A DNA stretch of 64,000 bases from a bacterium (GTDB lineage Bacteria > SZUA-79 > Acidulodesulfobacterales > Acidulodesulfobacteraceae): assembly GCA_021822485.1 (NCBI GenBank), contig JAKAQP010000001.1, positions 1 to 64,000 of the forward strand. The letters are read 5' to 3'. Made by a program: the position numbers and the translations under genes. Below, one piece after another: positions 22,153-33,061 of this stretch. The stretch's first letter is position 1; every line of letters begins with the position of its first letter. The notes under the pieces are model-generated. The model searched no databases and was not told the origin of the DNA. It was given only the letters and a program-made list of their open reading frames with translations.

Positions 22153-25100
22153 ATGAGCGATTTTGTTCATTTGCATCTTCATTCGCATTACAGTCTTTTA
22201 GACGGTGCAATTAAAATAGACGATATAGTAAATAAAGCTATAGAATTTAATATGCCTGCCGTTGCGGTAACCGACCACGGAAATATGTTCGGGGCGATAG
22301 AATTTTACGAAAAAGCGGTTAAAAAAGGAGTCAAACCTATAATCGGATGCGAAATGTATATTTCAAAATCCGATATGAAACTGAAAAACTCAAACGAAAA
22401 ATTTTATAATCACCTTATTCTTCTTGCAAAAAACGATACAGGTTATCAAAATCTTTCGAAATTAGTTTCTATGTCCTACATAGACGGATTTTATTACAAA
22501 CCGAGAATAGACAAAAATACATTAAAGGACCATAGCGAAGGATTAGTAGCCATGTCCGCCTGTATTAAAGGCGAAATACCTTATGAAATAGTAAAAGGAA
22601 GATTCGATTCTGCCGAAGAAAGCCTTAAGTTTTATTTAGATATTTTTAAAGACGATTTTTATTTGGAAATGCAGGTTCAGGGCATGGAAGAACAGCTTAC
22701 CGCCAACGATGGATTAATAGAGCTTTCTAAAAAATACGGCGTGCCTTTAACGGCCACCAACGACTGCCATTATCTTCTCAAGGAAGACTATGAAGCCCAC
22801 GACGTGCTTCTTTGCATACAGACCGGAAAAACCGTAGAAGATAAAGACAGATTAAAATTTTCTACTAAAGACCTTTATTTTAGGTCGCAGGACGAGATGA
22901 AGGAAATTTTCGGACGCTACCCTTCGGAAGCTATATCCAATACTCTTTTGGTTGCCGATAAATGCAATTTTTCTTTTAAGTTAAAAGGCGGACACTATTT
23001 TCCTCAATTCAAACCCGGAAACGAAGCCGAAAAACTAAAAAACGCAAAATCATCATTAGGCGCAACCGTCGAAGCGAATGAACGTCAGCCTGTTAATGTA
23101 ACAGAAACGGCTAATGACGCCGATTTCGACGCTGCCGATTACTTCGAAAAAAAAACAAGGGAAGGTTTCGAGGAAATTTTTATAAAAAATCCTGCTAAAG
23201 CCGCTGCAGAATCCTATTTAAAAAGAAAGGAAGAATATGAAGCAAGATTAGATATGGAAATAGAGGTTATTAAAAAATCTAATTTTGCGGGATATTTTTT
23301 AATAGTTTCCGACTTTATAAAATATGCGAAAGAACATGACATACCGGTCGGTCCGGGCAGAGGTTCCGCCGCCGGAAGCTTAGCCGCTTACTGTCTTAAA
23401 ATTACGGAAATAGACCCCATAAAATACGACTTGATGTTTGAAAGATTTCTTAATCCCGAAAGAATAAGCATGCCCGATATAGACTCCGATTTTTGCATAA
23501 ACGGAAGAGACGAAGTTATTAAATACGTGGCGCATAAATACGGCGAAGAAAAGGTATCGCAGATAATAACTTTCGGTACTATGCTTGCAAAAGCCGTAAT
23601 AAGGGACACCGGCAGGGCTTTGAATATGCCGTATGCAGAGGTCGATAAGATCGCAAAATTAGTTCCTAATACTCTGGGCATTAATTTAGAAAATGCAATA
23701 AAAGAAGAGCCTAAGCTCCGCAATTTAATAGAAACAAACCCTAAGGTAAAGAAATTAATAGAAATAGCAAAAAGATTGGAAGGTCTTGCCAGACATGCAA
23801 GCACGCACGCCGCCGGCGTCGTAATATCGAACGAACCCATAAACAGCTATATGCCTTTATATAAAGGCACCAAAGAAACAGACGTTATTACTACTCAATA
23901 TACCGGAACAGATTTAGAGAAACTTGGATTTATAAAGTTCGACTTTTTGGGATTAAAAACGCTTACCGTAATGAATGAGGCTATAAAACTTATTAACGAA
24001 ACGAAATCCCTCCAAAAACTGCAAAAGGAACGGGAAGGGGAAAACGGCGGATTTAATGAAGATAAAGATTTTAATATATACGATATAGATTTAAACGATA
24101 AAGCGACGTTTAAACTACTGGCGGCTGGAGACACGACCGGAGTTTTTCAGTTAGAAAGTTCCGGCATGAAAGAATTGATAAAAAAATTGATTCCAAATTC
24201 TTTTGAAGATTTAATTCCTCTCGTAGCTTTGTATAGACCGGGACCACTCGGAAGCGGTATGGTGGACGATTTTATTAAAGCTAAGCACGGTAAAGCTAAA
24301 ATACATTACATTCATCCTTCGCTTAAGGATATTCTGCATGAAACTTACGGCGTAATGCTCTATCAGGAACAGATAATGAGGGTAGCTACTAATCTTGCCG
24401 GATTTTCTATGGGCGAAGCCGATGTTTTAAGAAAGGGCGTAGGGAAAAAACAGGCTGATTTAATTAACCAGATGAAAGATAAGTTTATAAACGGATGTAA
24501 AGCAAACGGCATAGAAGAGTCGAAATCCGAAAAGATTTTTTCACTTATCGTAAAATTCGGTGAATACGGTTTCAATAAATCTCATTCCACCGCCTATGCA
24601 TATATTGCGTATATGACGGCATATTTAAAAGCTAACTACAAAGAGCATTTTACCGCCGCGCTTTTATCCAGCGAAATGAATAATACCGATAAATTGACTA
24701 AAATAATAAACGAAGCAAAATCCGGAATTAACGCATGCGAAATATTGCCGCCATCGGTTAACGAATCGTTTGAAAGGTTTGCTATAGTAGAAAAAAGATG
24801 CGGCGGAGATACTGCCGAAAACGGTTCTGAAAATAAAGTAAAGTTAGCTATCAGAACCGGTTTAGGCGGGGTAAAAAACGTTGGAAAAGCCGCCATAGAT
24901 TCTATTTTGCAGTCGCGTTCCGACAAGCAGTTTAAAGACTTATTAGATTTTTGTTCAAGGGTGGATACGAGAAAAGTCAATAAAAGGACGATAGAAAACT
25001 TGATTAAAAGCGGAGCATTAGATATAGGCGGAGAATCGAGGAAGTGGATGCTCGATAATCTTGAAGCGGTTATGGAAGAATCTATCCGCAAAAGAGAAAA

Positions 25101-26025
25101 AGAAGATTCGGGACAGGCAGATTTATTCGGTTCGTTATCTGAAGATATAGATTTTGACTCAGGAAAAAATGATTCCTATTTAACGGCGATAGGAGAAAAA
25201 GACGATATAAAATCCATTCTTGCTTTTGAAAAAGAGTCTCTCGGTTTTTATCTGTCGGGACATCCTTTAGACGGTTATGAAGAAAAGTTGAAACTTCTTG
25301 AAATAAAATCCGCAGCCGATATTGTGAGGGAATACATAGACGCAAAAGGAAAAATTCCGCAGGATGCTTCATATAAAGTTGTAGGAGTAATAAATCAGCT
25401 TAAAGTCCGAAAAACTAAAAGCAACGATAAAATGGCTTCTTTTATATTAAACGACAATAATTCTAATATAGAAACCGTATTTTTTCCAAAAAGTTTTTTA
25501 AAATACGAAGATGTTTTATCTACTAATCAGCCGGTAATTATTACGGGAAGAATAGATTTTTCGGGGTTAGATCTGTCCGCCTTAAGCGGTAAAGGAATAC
25601 AGGCGGTAGATGACGAAAATTTATCCGGAATCGAAGCATCGGAAGACGATATATATAAACAGGAAGATAATACAATAACGGAAAATGCGGGGCAGGATAC
25701 CGCTTTAATTAACGGCGACGCCGATACAGGCATTAAAATTATCGGCGAAAGCATAGAACTGCTGGATGCCGTAAAAGTTAAACCGTCGGTAAAACCCGCC
25801 GGGGAAGCCTGTATTATAGAAATAAAGGACAATGTTGTTATGCTTGACGGCGACGAATTTAAAAGAATGCTTTTTGAAATTAAAAAAAGTTTTTCCGAAG
25901 CAAAAGGAAGCAATAAAGTAATATTCAGAATTTCAGGATACAGTATTACTCTTGGAGAAAATATTGCGGTGGACAAATCTTTATTAAAATCCAATCCGTT
26001 ATCTAATTACTTGAATATTATTTGA
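22153..26025 (+). CDS. dnaE: DNA polymerase III subunit alpha
   Basis: [26 protein letters not shown] domain, [35 protein letters not shown]. Confidence 0.97.
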   Translation: MSDFVHLHLHSHYSLLDGAIKIDDIVNKAIEFNMPAVAVTDHGNMFGAIEFYEKAVKKGVKPIIGCEMYISKSDMKLKNSNEKFYNHLILLAKNDTGYQNLSKLVSMSYIDGFYYKPRIDKNTLKDHSEGLVAMSACIKGEIPYEIVKGRFDSAEESLKFYLDIFKDDFYLEMQVQGMEEQLTANDGLIELSKKYGVPLTATNDCHYLLKEDYEAHDVLLCIQTGKTVEDKDRLKFSTKDLYFRSQDEMKEIFGRYPSEAISNTLLVADKCNFSFKLKGGHYFPQFKPGNEAEKLKNAKSSLGATVEANERQPVNVTETANDADFDAADYFEKKTREGFEEIFIKNPAKAAAESYLKRKEEYEARLDMEIEVIKKSNFAGYFLIVSDFIKYAKEHDIPVGPGRGSAAGSLAAYCLKITEIDPIKYDLMFERFLNPERISMPDIDSDFCINGRDEVIKYVAHKYGEEKVSQIITFGTMLAKAVIRDTGRALNMPYAEVDKIAKLVPNTLGINLENAIKEEPKLRNLIETNPKVKKLIEIAKRLEGLARHASTHAAGVVISNEPINSYMPLYKGTKETDVITTQYTGTDLEKLGFIKFDFLGLKTLTVMNEAIKLINETKSLQKLQKEREGENGGFNEDKDFNIYDIDLNDKATFKLLAAGDTTGVFQLESSGMKELIKKLIPNSFEDLIPLVALYRPGPLGSGMVDDFIKAKHGKAKIHYIHPSLKDILHETYGVMLYQEQIMRVATNLAGFSMGEADVLRKGVGKKQADLINQMKDKFINGCKANGIEESKSEKIFSLIVKFGEYGFNKSHSTAYAYIAYMTAYLKANYKEHFTAALLSSEMNNTDKLTKIINEAKSGINACEILPPSVNESFERFAIVEKRCGGDTAENGSENKVKLAIRTGLGGVKNVGKAAIDSILQSRSDKQFKDLLDFCSRVDTRKVNKRTIENLIKSGALDIGGESRKWMLDNLEAVMEESIRKREKEDSGQADLFGSLSEDIDFDSGKNDSYLTAIGEKDDIKSILAFEKESLGFYLSGHPLDGYEEKLKLLEIKSAADIVREYIDAKGKIPQDASYKVVGVINQLKVRKTKSNDKMASFILNDNNSNIETVFFPKSFLKYEDVLSTNQPVIITGRIDFSGLDLSALSGKGIQAVDDENLSGIEASEDDIYKQEDNTITENAGQDTALINGDADTGIKIIGESIELLDAVKVKPSVKPAGEACIIEIKDNVVMLDGDEFKRMLFEIKKSFSEAKGSNKVIFRISGYSITLGENIAVDKSLLKSNPLSNYLNII

Positions 26026-26119
26026 TAGATGGTATAATAAAAAAATAAAAATATAAAATAGTTACATTTAACAAACAAATAAAATAATAATAATAAGTAA
26101 AAAAATATAAAATATTATC

Positions 26120-27064
26120 ATGGCATTACAGTATTTGGATTTTGAAAAACCTATCATAGAACTTGAACAGAAGATAGAAGAACTTAAGACTTTTAATCTT
26201 GGAGGATTTACCGACGTCGAAGACGAGATTAAAAACCTTGAAACAAAAAAAGAAAAACTTATAAAAGATATTTTTAAAAATATAAACAACTGGCAGATTA
26301 CCCAGTTATCAAGGCATCCGCTGAGACCATACGCTATGGATTATATAGAAACGGCGTCGGAAAATTTTATTGAACTTCACGGCGACAGGCGGTTTATGGA
26401 CGACAAAGCGGTAGTAGGCGGATTCTGTTTCATGAACAATGAGCGGGTGCTTATAGTCGGCCATCAGAAAGGGCGGAACACTAAAGATAAAATGTGCAGA
26501 AATTTCGGCATGCCGCATCCCGAAGGCTACAGAAAAGCACAAAGACTTTTTAAGCTTGCCGACAGGTATAAAATTCCTATCGTCACGCTGATAGATACTC
26601 CGGGGGCATATCCCGGCTTAGGTGCGGAAGAAAGAGGACAGTCCGAGGCTATAGCGGAAACGATATACGAATTATTAAACGTTAACGTTCCGGTGGTATC
26701 GGTAATTATAGGAGAAGGCGGAAGCGGAGGCGCTCTTGCTTTTGGAACAGGCAACAGCGTATTAATGATGGAATATTCCGTTTATTCGGTTATATCGCCT
26801 GAAGGATGCGCTTCTATTTTATACAAAGATACTTCTAAAACGGAAGAAGCGGCGAATTCTTTGAAATTAACCGCAAAAGACCTGCTTAACGACTCTAAGG
26901 CTATAGACGGCATTATAGCGGAACCTCTCGGCGGCGCACACAGAGACCCTAAACTTGCCGCCGAAAATTTAAAGAAAACAGTCTTGGAAAATATAAACGA
27001 ATTAAAAAAATACAAAGGGGAAGATTTAAGAAACCAAAGAATTGAAAAGTTTTCCAAATTTTAA
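26120..27064 (+). CDS. accA: Acetyl-CoA carboxylase carboxyltransferase subunit alpha
   Basis: LDFEKPIIELEQKIEEL, IETASENFIELHGDR, DTPGAYPGLGAEERGQSEAIA. Confidence 0.97.
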   Translation: MALQYLDFEKPIIELEQKIEELKTFNLGGFTDVEDEIKNLETKKEKLIKDIFKNINNWQITQLSRHPLRPYAMDYIETASENFIELHGDRRFMDDKAVVGGFCFMNNERVLIVGHQKGRNTKDKMCRNFGMPHPEGYRKAQRLFKLADRYKIPIVTLIDTPGAYPGLGAEERGQSEAIAETIYELLNVNVPVVSVIIGEGGSGGALAFGTGNSVLMMEYSVYSVISPEGCASILYKDTSKTEEAANSLKLTAKDLLNDSKAIDGIIAEPLGGAHRDPKLAAENLKKTVLENINELKKYKGEDLRNQRIEKFSKF

Positions 27065-27100
27065 ATTCATTAGTATTCAATAATAACATTTTATTACTCT

Positions 27101-28906
27101 ATGGTAGAATATCCGGATATTGCTTATTTTCTTTCAAAAGACCTTATTTCTAAAAATTCCAGAGAAGAGATATATGAAAAGATTTCGATAACGGCCTCTA
27201 AATTTATAAAGAGCGATATCGTCACTATTTTTATGCTCAACGAGGATACCGAAAAAATAAACTGCGTAAATTACTACCGGGACGGAAAATTTATAAAGAA
27301 AGATTTAGAAATATTGCTCGGCGAAGGCTTAATAGGTTCGGTTATAGAGAATGGCGAATCTTTGGTCAGCTCGAATCTAAAAACGGATTTATCGGATATA
27401 TACTATGAAATTGAAAAACAGTTTACCGGAATGTCGTCTATGCTCAGCGTTCCTGTTTATGCAGGATCGTTAGTCTTAGGCGCTTTAAATATATACGGCA
27501 AAGAAATATATCAATTTTCGGAAGAAGAAGTAAAAATAGCCAAGTTCATCGCAATGCTCGGCGGTATTTTCATATACAGCCTGACGCTTTACGAAAACGC
27601 AAATCTTTTATACTTAAGGCAAAAAGAAGAAAGCCGCAAAATATCCGATTTGTTGGAAATTTCAAAATTAGTCTCTTCGTCTTTAGATCTTACCAGTATT
27701 ATCGATTACTCTATAAAAAGGCTTACGAATTATACCAAAACGGATTCTGCCCTCGTATATCTTAAAGAAAACAATAAAGATGTAAATAAATTCTGTTATG
27801 AATTTTTTAACTGCAATGTGACGGGATGTTCTATTTACGGCGGGAGTATCAACTGTTATAATATCACGGATTTCAGCTGTCCTTTCGTAAAATGCCCTCC
27901 GGAAAATAAAATACTTCAAAAATGCAACGCTTGCGATTATTTCTCTAAAAACATTTCCTTAAAATTATTTAACGCTTACGGTATGGATGCTTCGTTTTCC
28001 GGTCACGATACGTTGAAGTTAAACGATTGTAAATGTTTAAAAACCGTAAGTTCCGATTATCCGACTATAAATTATTATGAAGACGATTCCGTTTCGGGAA
28101 GCGAAAACAATACTCCGTGCGACTGTTTTTTGAAAGATGTTTCTAAAAAGACTTTTATTGCTATTCCAGTTAAAACCGACAAAGATTTTCTCGGTCTTAT
28201 TTTTCTTTTAGGGAAAACAAAAACGGAATATTCAATGGAAACTATCGATTTTATAGCAAATATTTCAAGCATAATTTCAGTCGCGGTTTATAACGCCCAA
28301 ACGCTTAACTATATCGAAGAAGAACATTTTGAAACTATAAGCTCTATATCCGAAGCTATAGAAGCAAGGGATACATATACGAGAGCTCACGGCGACCGGC
28401 TTATAGATTACGGCGTTATGGTAGCAAAAGAGCTTAGACTAAGCCCTAACGAAATTAAAAATATAAGATATGCGTCGGCAATGCACGACGTGGGAAAAAT
28501 AGGCATAAAAGATTCAATATTAAATAAGCATGGCAAACTTACGGACGAAGAATACGGAGAAATTAAAAAACATCCGGAAATAGGCTATAACATGCTAAAA
28601 AAAATAAAGTTTTTAAGTCATATAGCAAACGACGTTCTTCACCATCAGGAAAGATACGATGGAAAAGGCTATCCCTTCGGTCTTTCCGGCGAAGATATCC
28701 CTATAGCCTCAAGAATTATAGCGGTAGTCGATACTTTCGACGCAATGACGACCGACAGGCCTTACAGAAAATCTCTTCCGGTTGAAACGGCGCTGGAAGA
28801 AATTAAAAAAAATTCCGGAACGCAGTTTGACCCTAATGTAGTCGAGGCATTTTTGAAAGCCGTCAAGTCGGGGGGGGGGATGGTACCCTTACTAAATAAA
28901 AAATAA
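27101..28906 (+). CDS. GAF domain + HD-GYP domain sensor/phosphodiesterase with Cys-rich insert
   Basis: HDVGKIGIKDSILNKHGKLTDEEYGEIKKHPEIGYNML...HHQERYDGKGYPFGL; N-terminal GAF; Cys-rich segment about residues 229-340. Confidence 0.9.
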   Translation: MVEYPDIAYFLSKDLISKNSREEIYEKISITASKFIKSDIVTIFMLNEDTEKINCVNYYRDGKFIKKDLEILLGEGLIGSVIENGESLVSSNLKTDLSDIYYEIEKQFTGMSSMLSVPVYAGSLVLGALNIYGKEIYQFSEEEVKIAKFIAMLGGIFIYSLTLYENANLLYLRQKEESRKISDLLEISKLVSSSLDLTSIIDYSIKRLTNYTKTDSALVYLKENNKDVNKFCYEFFNCNVTGCSIYGGSINCYNITDFSCPFVKCPPENKILQKCNACDYFSKNISLKLFNAYGMDASFSGHDTLKLNDCKCLKTVSSDYPTINYYEDDSVSGSENNTPCDCFLKDVSKKTFIAIPVKTDKDFLGLIFLLGKTKTEYSMETIDFIANISSIISVAVYNAQTLNYIEEEHFETISSISEAIEARDTYTRAHGDRLIDYGVMVAKELRLSPNEIKNIRYASAMHDVGKIGIKDSILNKHGKLTDEEYGEIKKHPEIGYNMLKKIKFLSHIANDVLHHQERYDGKGYPFGLSGEDIPIASRIIAVVDTFDAMTTDRPYRKSLPVETALEEIKKNSGTQFDPNVVEAFLKAVKSGGGMVPLLNKK

Positions 28907-28975
28907 TAAATTAAATAAAAATAAAGGTGTCAGATTTATTTATTTTATTACTTACGTCTGAGTTTGCGGGTTTTA

Positions 28976-29067
28976 AGAAAAAGATGTCGGATTTTATTTT
29001 CCGCAAATATTTTTGTATGTTAATTGACTGTTTCGTATGCGGAAAATAAAATCCGACATCTTTTTCT
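28976..29067. repeat. Perfect 30-bp inverted repeat (32-nt spacer), REP/MITE-like element
   Basis: AGAAAAAGATGTCGGATTTTATTTTCCGCA (28976-29005) and exact reverse complement (29038-29067). Confidence 0.95.
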
Positions 29068-29133
29068 CATGCTGAAAATTAAGCACGTGCATTAAAAAAA
29101 GTTTAAAAAGGCTGCTGATATGCTGATAGAAGA

Positions 29134-30744
29134 ATGAAATCTAAATATATTATGATACAGGGAACATCGAGTTCCGCCGGCAAGAGCGTTCTGACCGCCG
29201 GATTTTTAAGGTATCTTGCAAACAGAGGGATAAACTGCTCACCTTTTAAATCTCAGAATATGTCGCTTAACAGTTTTATTACGGAAGACGGTTCCGAAAT
29301 TGCCGTTTCTCAAGCGGTACAGGCCCAAGCCGCTTTTAAAAAGCCGTTGAGGCAGATTAATCCGATTTTAATAAAGCCTTCTTCCGACACAGAAATGCAT
29401 CTGGTTCTGGACGGAAAACATTTCGGCAATATGAATTTTGAAGAATACAACGCCAAAAAAAGTTTTTTTTTAAAAAAAGCATCCCAGTCTTTCGATTTTT
29501 TAACAGAACGCAACGAACTGGTTATAGCGGAAGGTGCGGGAAGTCCGGCTGAAATCAATCTCTATAAGTATGATATCGCCAATATGGGTTTTGCCGAAAT
29601 TTATAATATGCCTGTAATTTTAATCGCAGATATAGAAAGAGGAGGCGTTTTTGCGTCTTTATACGGAACGGTAAAACTGCTGAAACCTAAATGGAAAAAA
29701 TTGGTCAAAGGCTTTATAATCAATAAGTTCAGGGGTAATATTTCTATACTGAGGCCCGGTATAGACGAGATAGAAAAAAGTTTAAATATACCATGCGCAG
29801 GCGTAATTCCTTATATTAAAAATATTCATATAGAGGCCGAAGACAGTTTAAATCTTAAAAATGACTTAAGCGGATCCGATATATACGCCGAAAACGGCGG
29901 AAAGATTAAAATAGGAATAGTCCGCTTAGAGCATATTTCAAATTTTAACGAATTCGACCCTCTTTTTTTTGACGAAAGGTTTCATGCCGTTTTTTTCGAT
30001 GCCGTTCCGATTAGCGAAGCCTATAAATTTGATATTATAATAATTCCCGGAACTAAATCCACCGCTTCGGATTTAAACCGAATTAAAAAGTCTGGAATTT
30101 TTGATTATATAATGAAATTCGAGAAACTTAATAGGGGTATTATATTGGGGATTTGCGGCGGTTTTCAGATGATGGGAAACATAATAAAAGATCCTTATAA
30201 ACTTGAATCCTGTAGAAATTCGGAGAATTTAGAAACCGTCGGCGGTTTCGGTTTTTTTGGCCTTGAAACGATATTGTCGGACAAAAAAATAACCGTAAGC
30301 GGAAAGTATGATTTTAACGGCAGTTTCCTTGACGGTTACGAGATTCATAACGGAAGGAGTTTTTTAAAAGAAGCAGAAAATATGAAATTTGACCGTCATC
30401 AAGGCGGCAAAGACCTTTCGTCTTTTTTGTTTAAACCGGTAAACGATAATTCAGCCGGTAAATGCGCTTTGGAATTTTCGCCGAAAACCGAAGTTTTGTC
30501 TCTTATATCCCGAGACGGAAGAAAAATAGGAACTTATGTCCACGGATTGTTTGCCAATAAAGTATTTAGGGACTTTTTAGAAGACCTTATAAATAAAAAT
30601 AATAAAAATAAAAACTATAAATACGGTTTGCCGAATAATAATCGCGATTATATAGACGTTAAAAACGAAAGTTTGAACATTCTTGCCGATAATATAGAAA
30701 AATACGTTGATATGAAGCTCTTTAAAGAAATAACGCGCATTTAA
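29134..30744 (+). CDS. cobQ: Cobyric acid synthase
   Basis: MIQGTSSSAGKSVLTAGFLRYLANRGINCSPFKSQNMSLNS; GICGGFQMMG; YVHGLF. Confidence 0.96.
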   Translation: MKSKYIMIQGTSSSAGKSVLTAGFLRYLANRGINCSPFKSQNMSLNSFITEDGSEIAVSQAVQAQAAFKKPLRQINPILIKPSSDTEMHLVLDGKHFGNMNFEEYNAKKSFFLKKASQSFDFLTERNELVIAEGAGSPAEINLYKYDIANMGFAEIYNMPVILIADIERGGVFASLYGTVKLLKPKWKKLVKGFIINKFRGNISILRPGIDEIEKSLNIPCAGVIPYIKNIHIEAEDSLNLKNDLSGSDIYAENGGKIKIGIVRLEHISNFNEFDPLFFDERFHAVFFDAVPISEAYKFDIIIIPGTKSTASDLNRIKKSGIFDYIMKFEKLNRGIILGICGGFQMMGNIIKDPYKLESCRNSENLETVGGFGFFGLETILSDKKITVSGKYDFNGSFLDGYEIHNGRSFLKEAENMKFDRHQGGKDLSSFLFKPVNDNSAGKCALEFSPKTEVLSLISRDGRKIGTYVHGLFANKVFRDFLEDLINKNNKNKNYKYGLPNNNRDYIDVKNESLNILADNIEKYVDMKLFKEITRI

Positions 30745-30760
30745 CACGTTCAGGTTTATA

Positions 30761-31660
30761 TTAAAAGAATTTCCGTGAAGACAAATAAGTTCCTGCAACA
30801 CCCGATATTAAGGCTATTAAAAATACGGCGGCAATCTGTACAGCATTTAAAAAAATTATTTTTATATGGAAAAAGTTTAAAAAGCCGTTAAACCCGTAAA
30901 ATATAAATATTTTATAAATTGAGTAAAGCAGCGAGATAGACACTAAAAAAGCTAAAACGGCGCCTATTCCACCTTCTATAAACATAGGTATTCTTATATA
31001 ACCGTCGGTAGCTCCTACAAGTCTTAATATTTCTATTTCGTTTTGTTTTCGCAATATAATAAGCTTTATTGCGCTGTATGATATAAAAACTGACAGAATT
31101 AACAGGAATAAAAATAGAATAAAACCTATAACTTTAGTAAAAAACATAAACTGTATTATTTTGTTTTCGAGCATTTTATTGTAGTAAACTAATTTAATTC
31201 CCTTAAGGGAAGTCAGTCTCAGATAAATATTGCTGAGAAAAATAGAGCTAACGGCGCTTTTTTTAAAATGAATTTTAATAAATGAAGGCATGATCTTGGG
31301 ATTTATGTTTTTTAAGACCGATTTAAGATTTTTTAATCTTTTCGATAAAAAATCCATTGAAGATTTATTGCCGTAGTATTTAATTTTTTTAATTCCGTTG
31401 ATTTTATTTATAAAATTAATTATATTCTGCCGGTTTTTTTTGCTTGCCCCGCTTTTCAAAAAAACAATCATAACGCTGTTTTTTTGAAAAATATTCATGT
31501 AGTTATAAATATTTGCATAACACAGAAGAAAAAAGAGCATTATGAAAAACGAAAAGGACATTATTAAAAAAGCGAAAACATTTCCCGAAATATTAGATTT
31601 AATATTTAAGAACGCAATTTTAAAATAATTTATTAAATATTTAATTTTTTGTGATATCAA
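30761..31660 (-). CDS. ftsX: Cell division protein FtsX (ABC permease)
   Basis: 4-TM topology, IVFLKSGASKKN, KLIILRKQNEIEILRLVGATDGYIRIPMFIEGG; overlaps ftsE. Confidence 0.92.
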   Translation of the reverse strand: MISQKIKYLINYFKIAFLNIKSNISGNVFAFLIMSFSFFIMLFFLLCYANIYNYMNIFQKNSVMIVFLKSGASKKNRQNIINFINKINGIKKIKYYGNKSSMDFLSKRLKNLKSVLKNINPKIMPSFIKIHFKKSAVSSIFLSNIYLRLTSLKGIKLVYYNKMLENKIIQFMFFTKVIGFILFLFLLILSVFISYSAIKLIILRKQNEIEILRLVGATDGYIRIPMFIEGGIGAVLAFLVSISLLYSIYKIFIFYGFNGFLNFFHIKIIFLNAVQIAAVFLIALISGVAGTYLSSRKFF

Positions 31661-32282
31661 TTACCCTTGCCCTGCCCGTATTAGCTATTAGATGTTTATC
31701 GTGAGTAGCCAGCATTACCGTAGTACCTTTATTGTTGAAAGATTTTATTATATCGATTATGATTTTAGACGTTTCTTCGTCTAAGTTTCCGGTAGGTTCG
31801 TCCGCAAGCAGGACCTGTGGATTTTGTACAAGCGCTCTTGCAATAGCGACCCTTTGCTGTTCGCCGCCCGAAAGGCTTAACGGATACTCGTCTTTTTTTG
31901 TATAAAGCTCAACGGCTTTAAGCAGTTCCGAGACGTTTTTCATTATAACGTCTCCGAAAACACCGGAAACCTCAAGTCCGAGCGCTATGTTTTGGAATAC
32001 CGTTCTTTTCGGAAGCAGCTTAAAATCTTGAAAAACAAATCCTATTTTTCTTCTTAAAAACGGTATCTCGCTTTTTTTGATATCGTTAAGCTCCATTTCC
32101 ATAAATTTTACTGTACCGTGCGTAGGTTTTTCCATGGCTATAAGCATTTTGAGGGTAGTAGTTTTACCAGCACCGGAAGGTCCTGTAATAAAAATGAATT
32201 CTCCTTTGTTTACGGTAAAATTTAAGTCTCTTAAAATATAATTTTTGTCGTAATTTTTATAAACATGACTGAATTCTATCAA
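31641..32282 (-). CDS. ftsE: Cell division ATP-binding protein FtsE
   Basis: [68 protein letters not shown]. Confidence 0.95.
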   Translation of the reverse strand: MIEFSHVYKNYDKNYILRDLNFTVNKGEFIFITGPSGAGKTTTLKMLIAMEKPTHGTVKFMEMELNDIKKSEIPFLRRKIGFVFQDFKLLPKRTVFQNIALGLEVSGVFGDVIMKNVSELLKAVELYTKKDEYPLSLSGGEQQRVAIARALVQNPQVLLADEPTGNLDEETSKIIIDIIKSFNNKGTTVMLATHDKHLIANTGRARVIDITKN

Positions 32283-32293
32283 ATGTAAATCCC

Positions 32294-32953
32294 CTATTTT
32301 CTTATTCTATGTATTAAAAATTTGTCGATATTTTTTCTAAAATTTACTGCCGCCGACAGCGGATCGTCTGCATTTGAAACCGCACCTATTACCGCTGCTC
32401 CGCTCGCTCCCGATTCCGCAAGTTCTTCTATCTTGTCTTCCGTAATGCCGCCTATTGCGATAACCGGTATATTTACCGAGGAGCATATGGCTTTAAAAGT
32501 TTCTTTTGTCATTGTTTTTCCCGCATCTTTTTTAGAAGAAGTCAGGTATACCGGTCCGGCGCCTATATAATCGGCTCCGTCTTTTTCCGCCGCTTTGGCC
32601 TGCTTTATGTTTTCCGCGCTGACGCCTATTATTAAATTTGGAAAAAATTTCTTAATTCTATTCGCGGGAAAATCTTCCTGTCCGACGTGCACTCCGTCTG
32701 CGCCGACAATGTATGCGATGTCCGGTCTGTCGTTTATAATAAGCAGAATTTTTCCCCCATTATTTAAGTTATCCAGCTTTTTTTTTAAAAAAACTGCGCA
32801 ATCGTAAAGACTGCTTGATGAAATATTTTTATTTCTTAACTGTAATATGTCAGCCGAACTTCCGGCCGCCGCCTCAGCTATTTCGCTTAGATATTCAAAG
32901 CGTTCTTCAAAAGCGAAATCTTTCGTTATTATTTGAAAATTAAGAGTTTTCAT
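32294..32953 (-). CDS. thiE: Thiamine-phosphate synthase
   Basis: LQLRNKNIS, INDRPDIAYIVGADGVHVGQEDFPA, IGAGPVYLTSSKKDAG, IAIGGIT. Confidence 0.93.
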   Translation of the reverse strand: MKTLNFQIITKDFAFEERFEYLSEIAEAAAGSSADILQLRNKNISSSSLYDCAVFLKKKLDNLNNGGKILLIINDRPDIAYIVGADGVHVGQEDFPANRIKKFFPNLIIGVSAENIKQAKAAEKDGADYIGAGPVYLTSSKKDAGKTMTKETFKAICSSVNIPVIAIGGITEDKIEELAESGASGAAVIGAVSNADDPLSAAVNFRKNIDKFLIHRIRK

Positions 32954-32975
32954 ATTATCATATATATGATAATAT
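32952..32975. promoter_or_regulatory. 24-bp perfect palindrome ATATTATCATATATATGATAATAT in the thiE / lipoprotein divergent intergenic region
   Basis: Self-complementary; abuts/overlaps the thiE start codon. Confidence 0.6.
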
Positions 32976-33005
32976 ATTATACATTTTTTTCAATAAAAAT
33001 TTTTC

Positions 33006-33034
33006 TTGACAAAATTCTTTACTAAAAATAGAAT
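33006..33034 (+). promoter_or_regulatory. Sigma70-type promoter: TTGACA-17 nt-TAGAAT
   Basis: -35 33006-33011, -10 33029-33034; nearly identical copy at 35022-35050. Confidence 0.8.
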
Positions 33035-33061
33035 AAAAATGTTAAAGGGAGGTGATAAAAT

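Noticed and set aside
26030-26119. AT-rich AATAATAATAAG stretches and similar low-complexity spacers
   Set aside because: Ordinary for an AT-rich genome; no repeat spacing consistent with CRISPR or iterons
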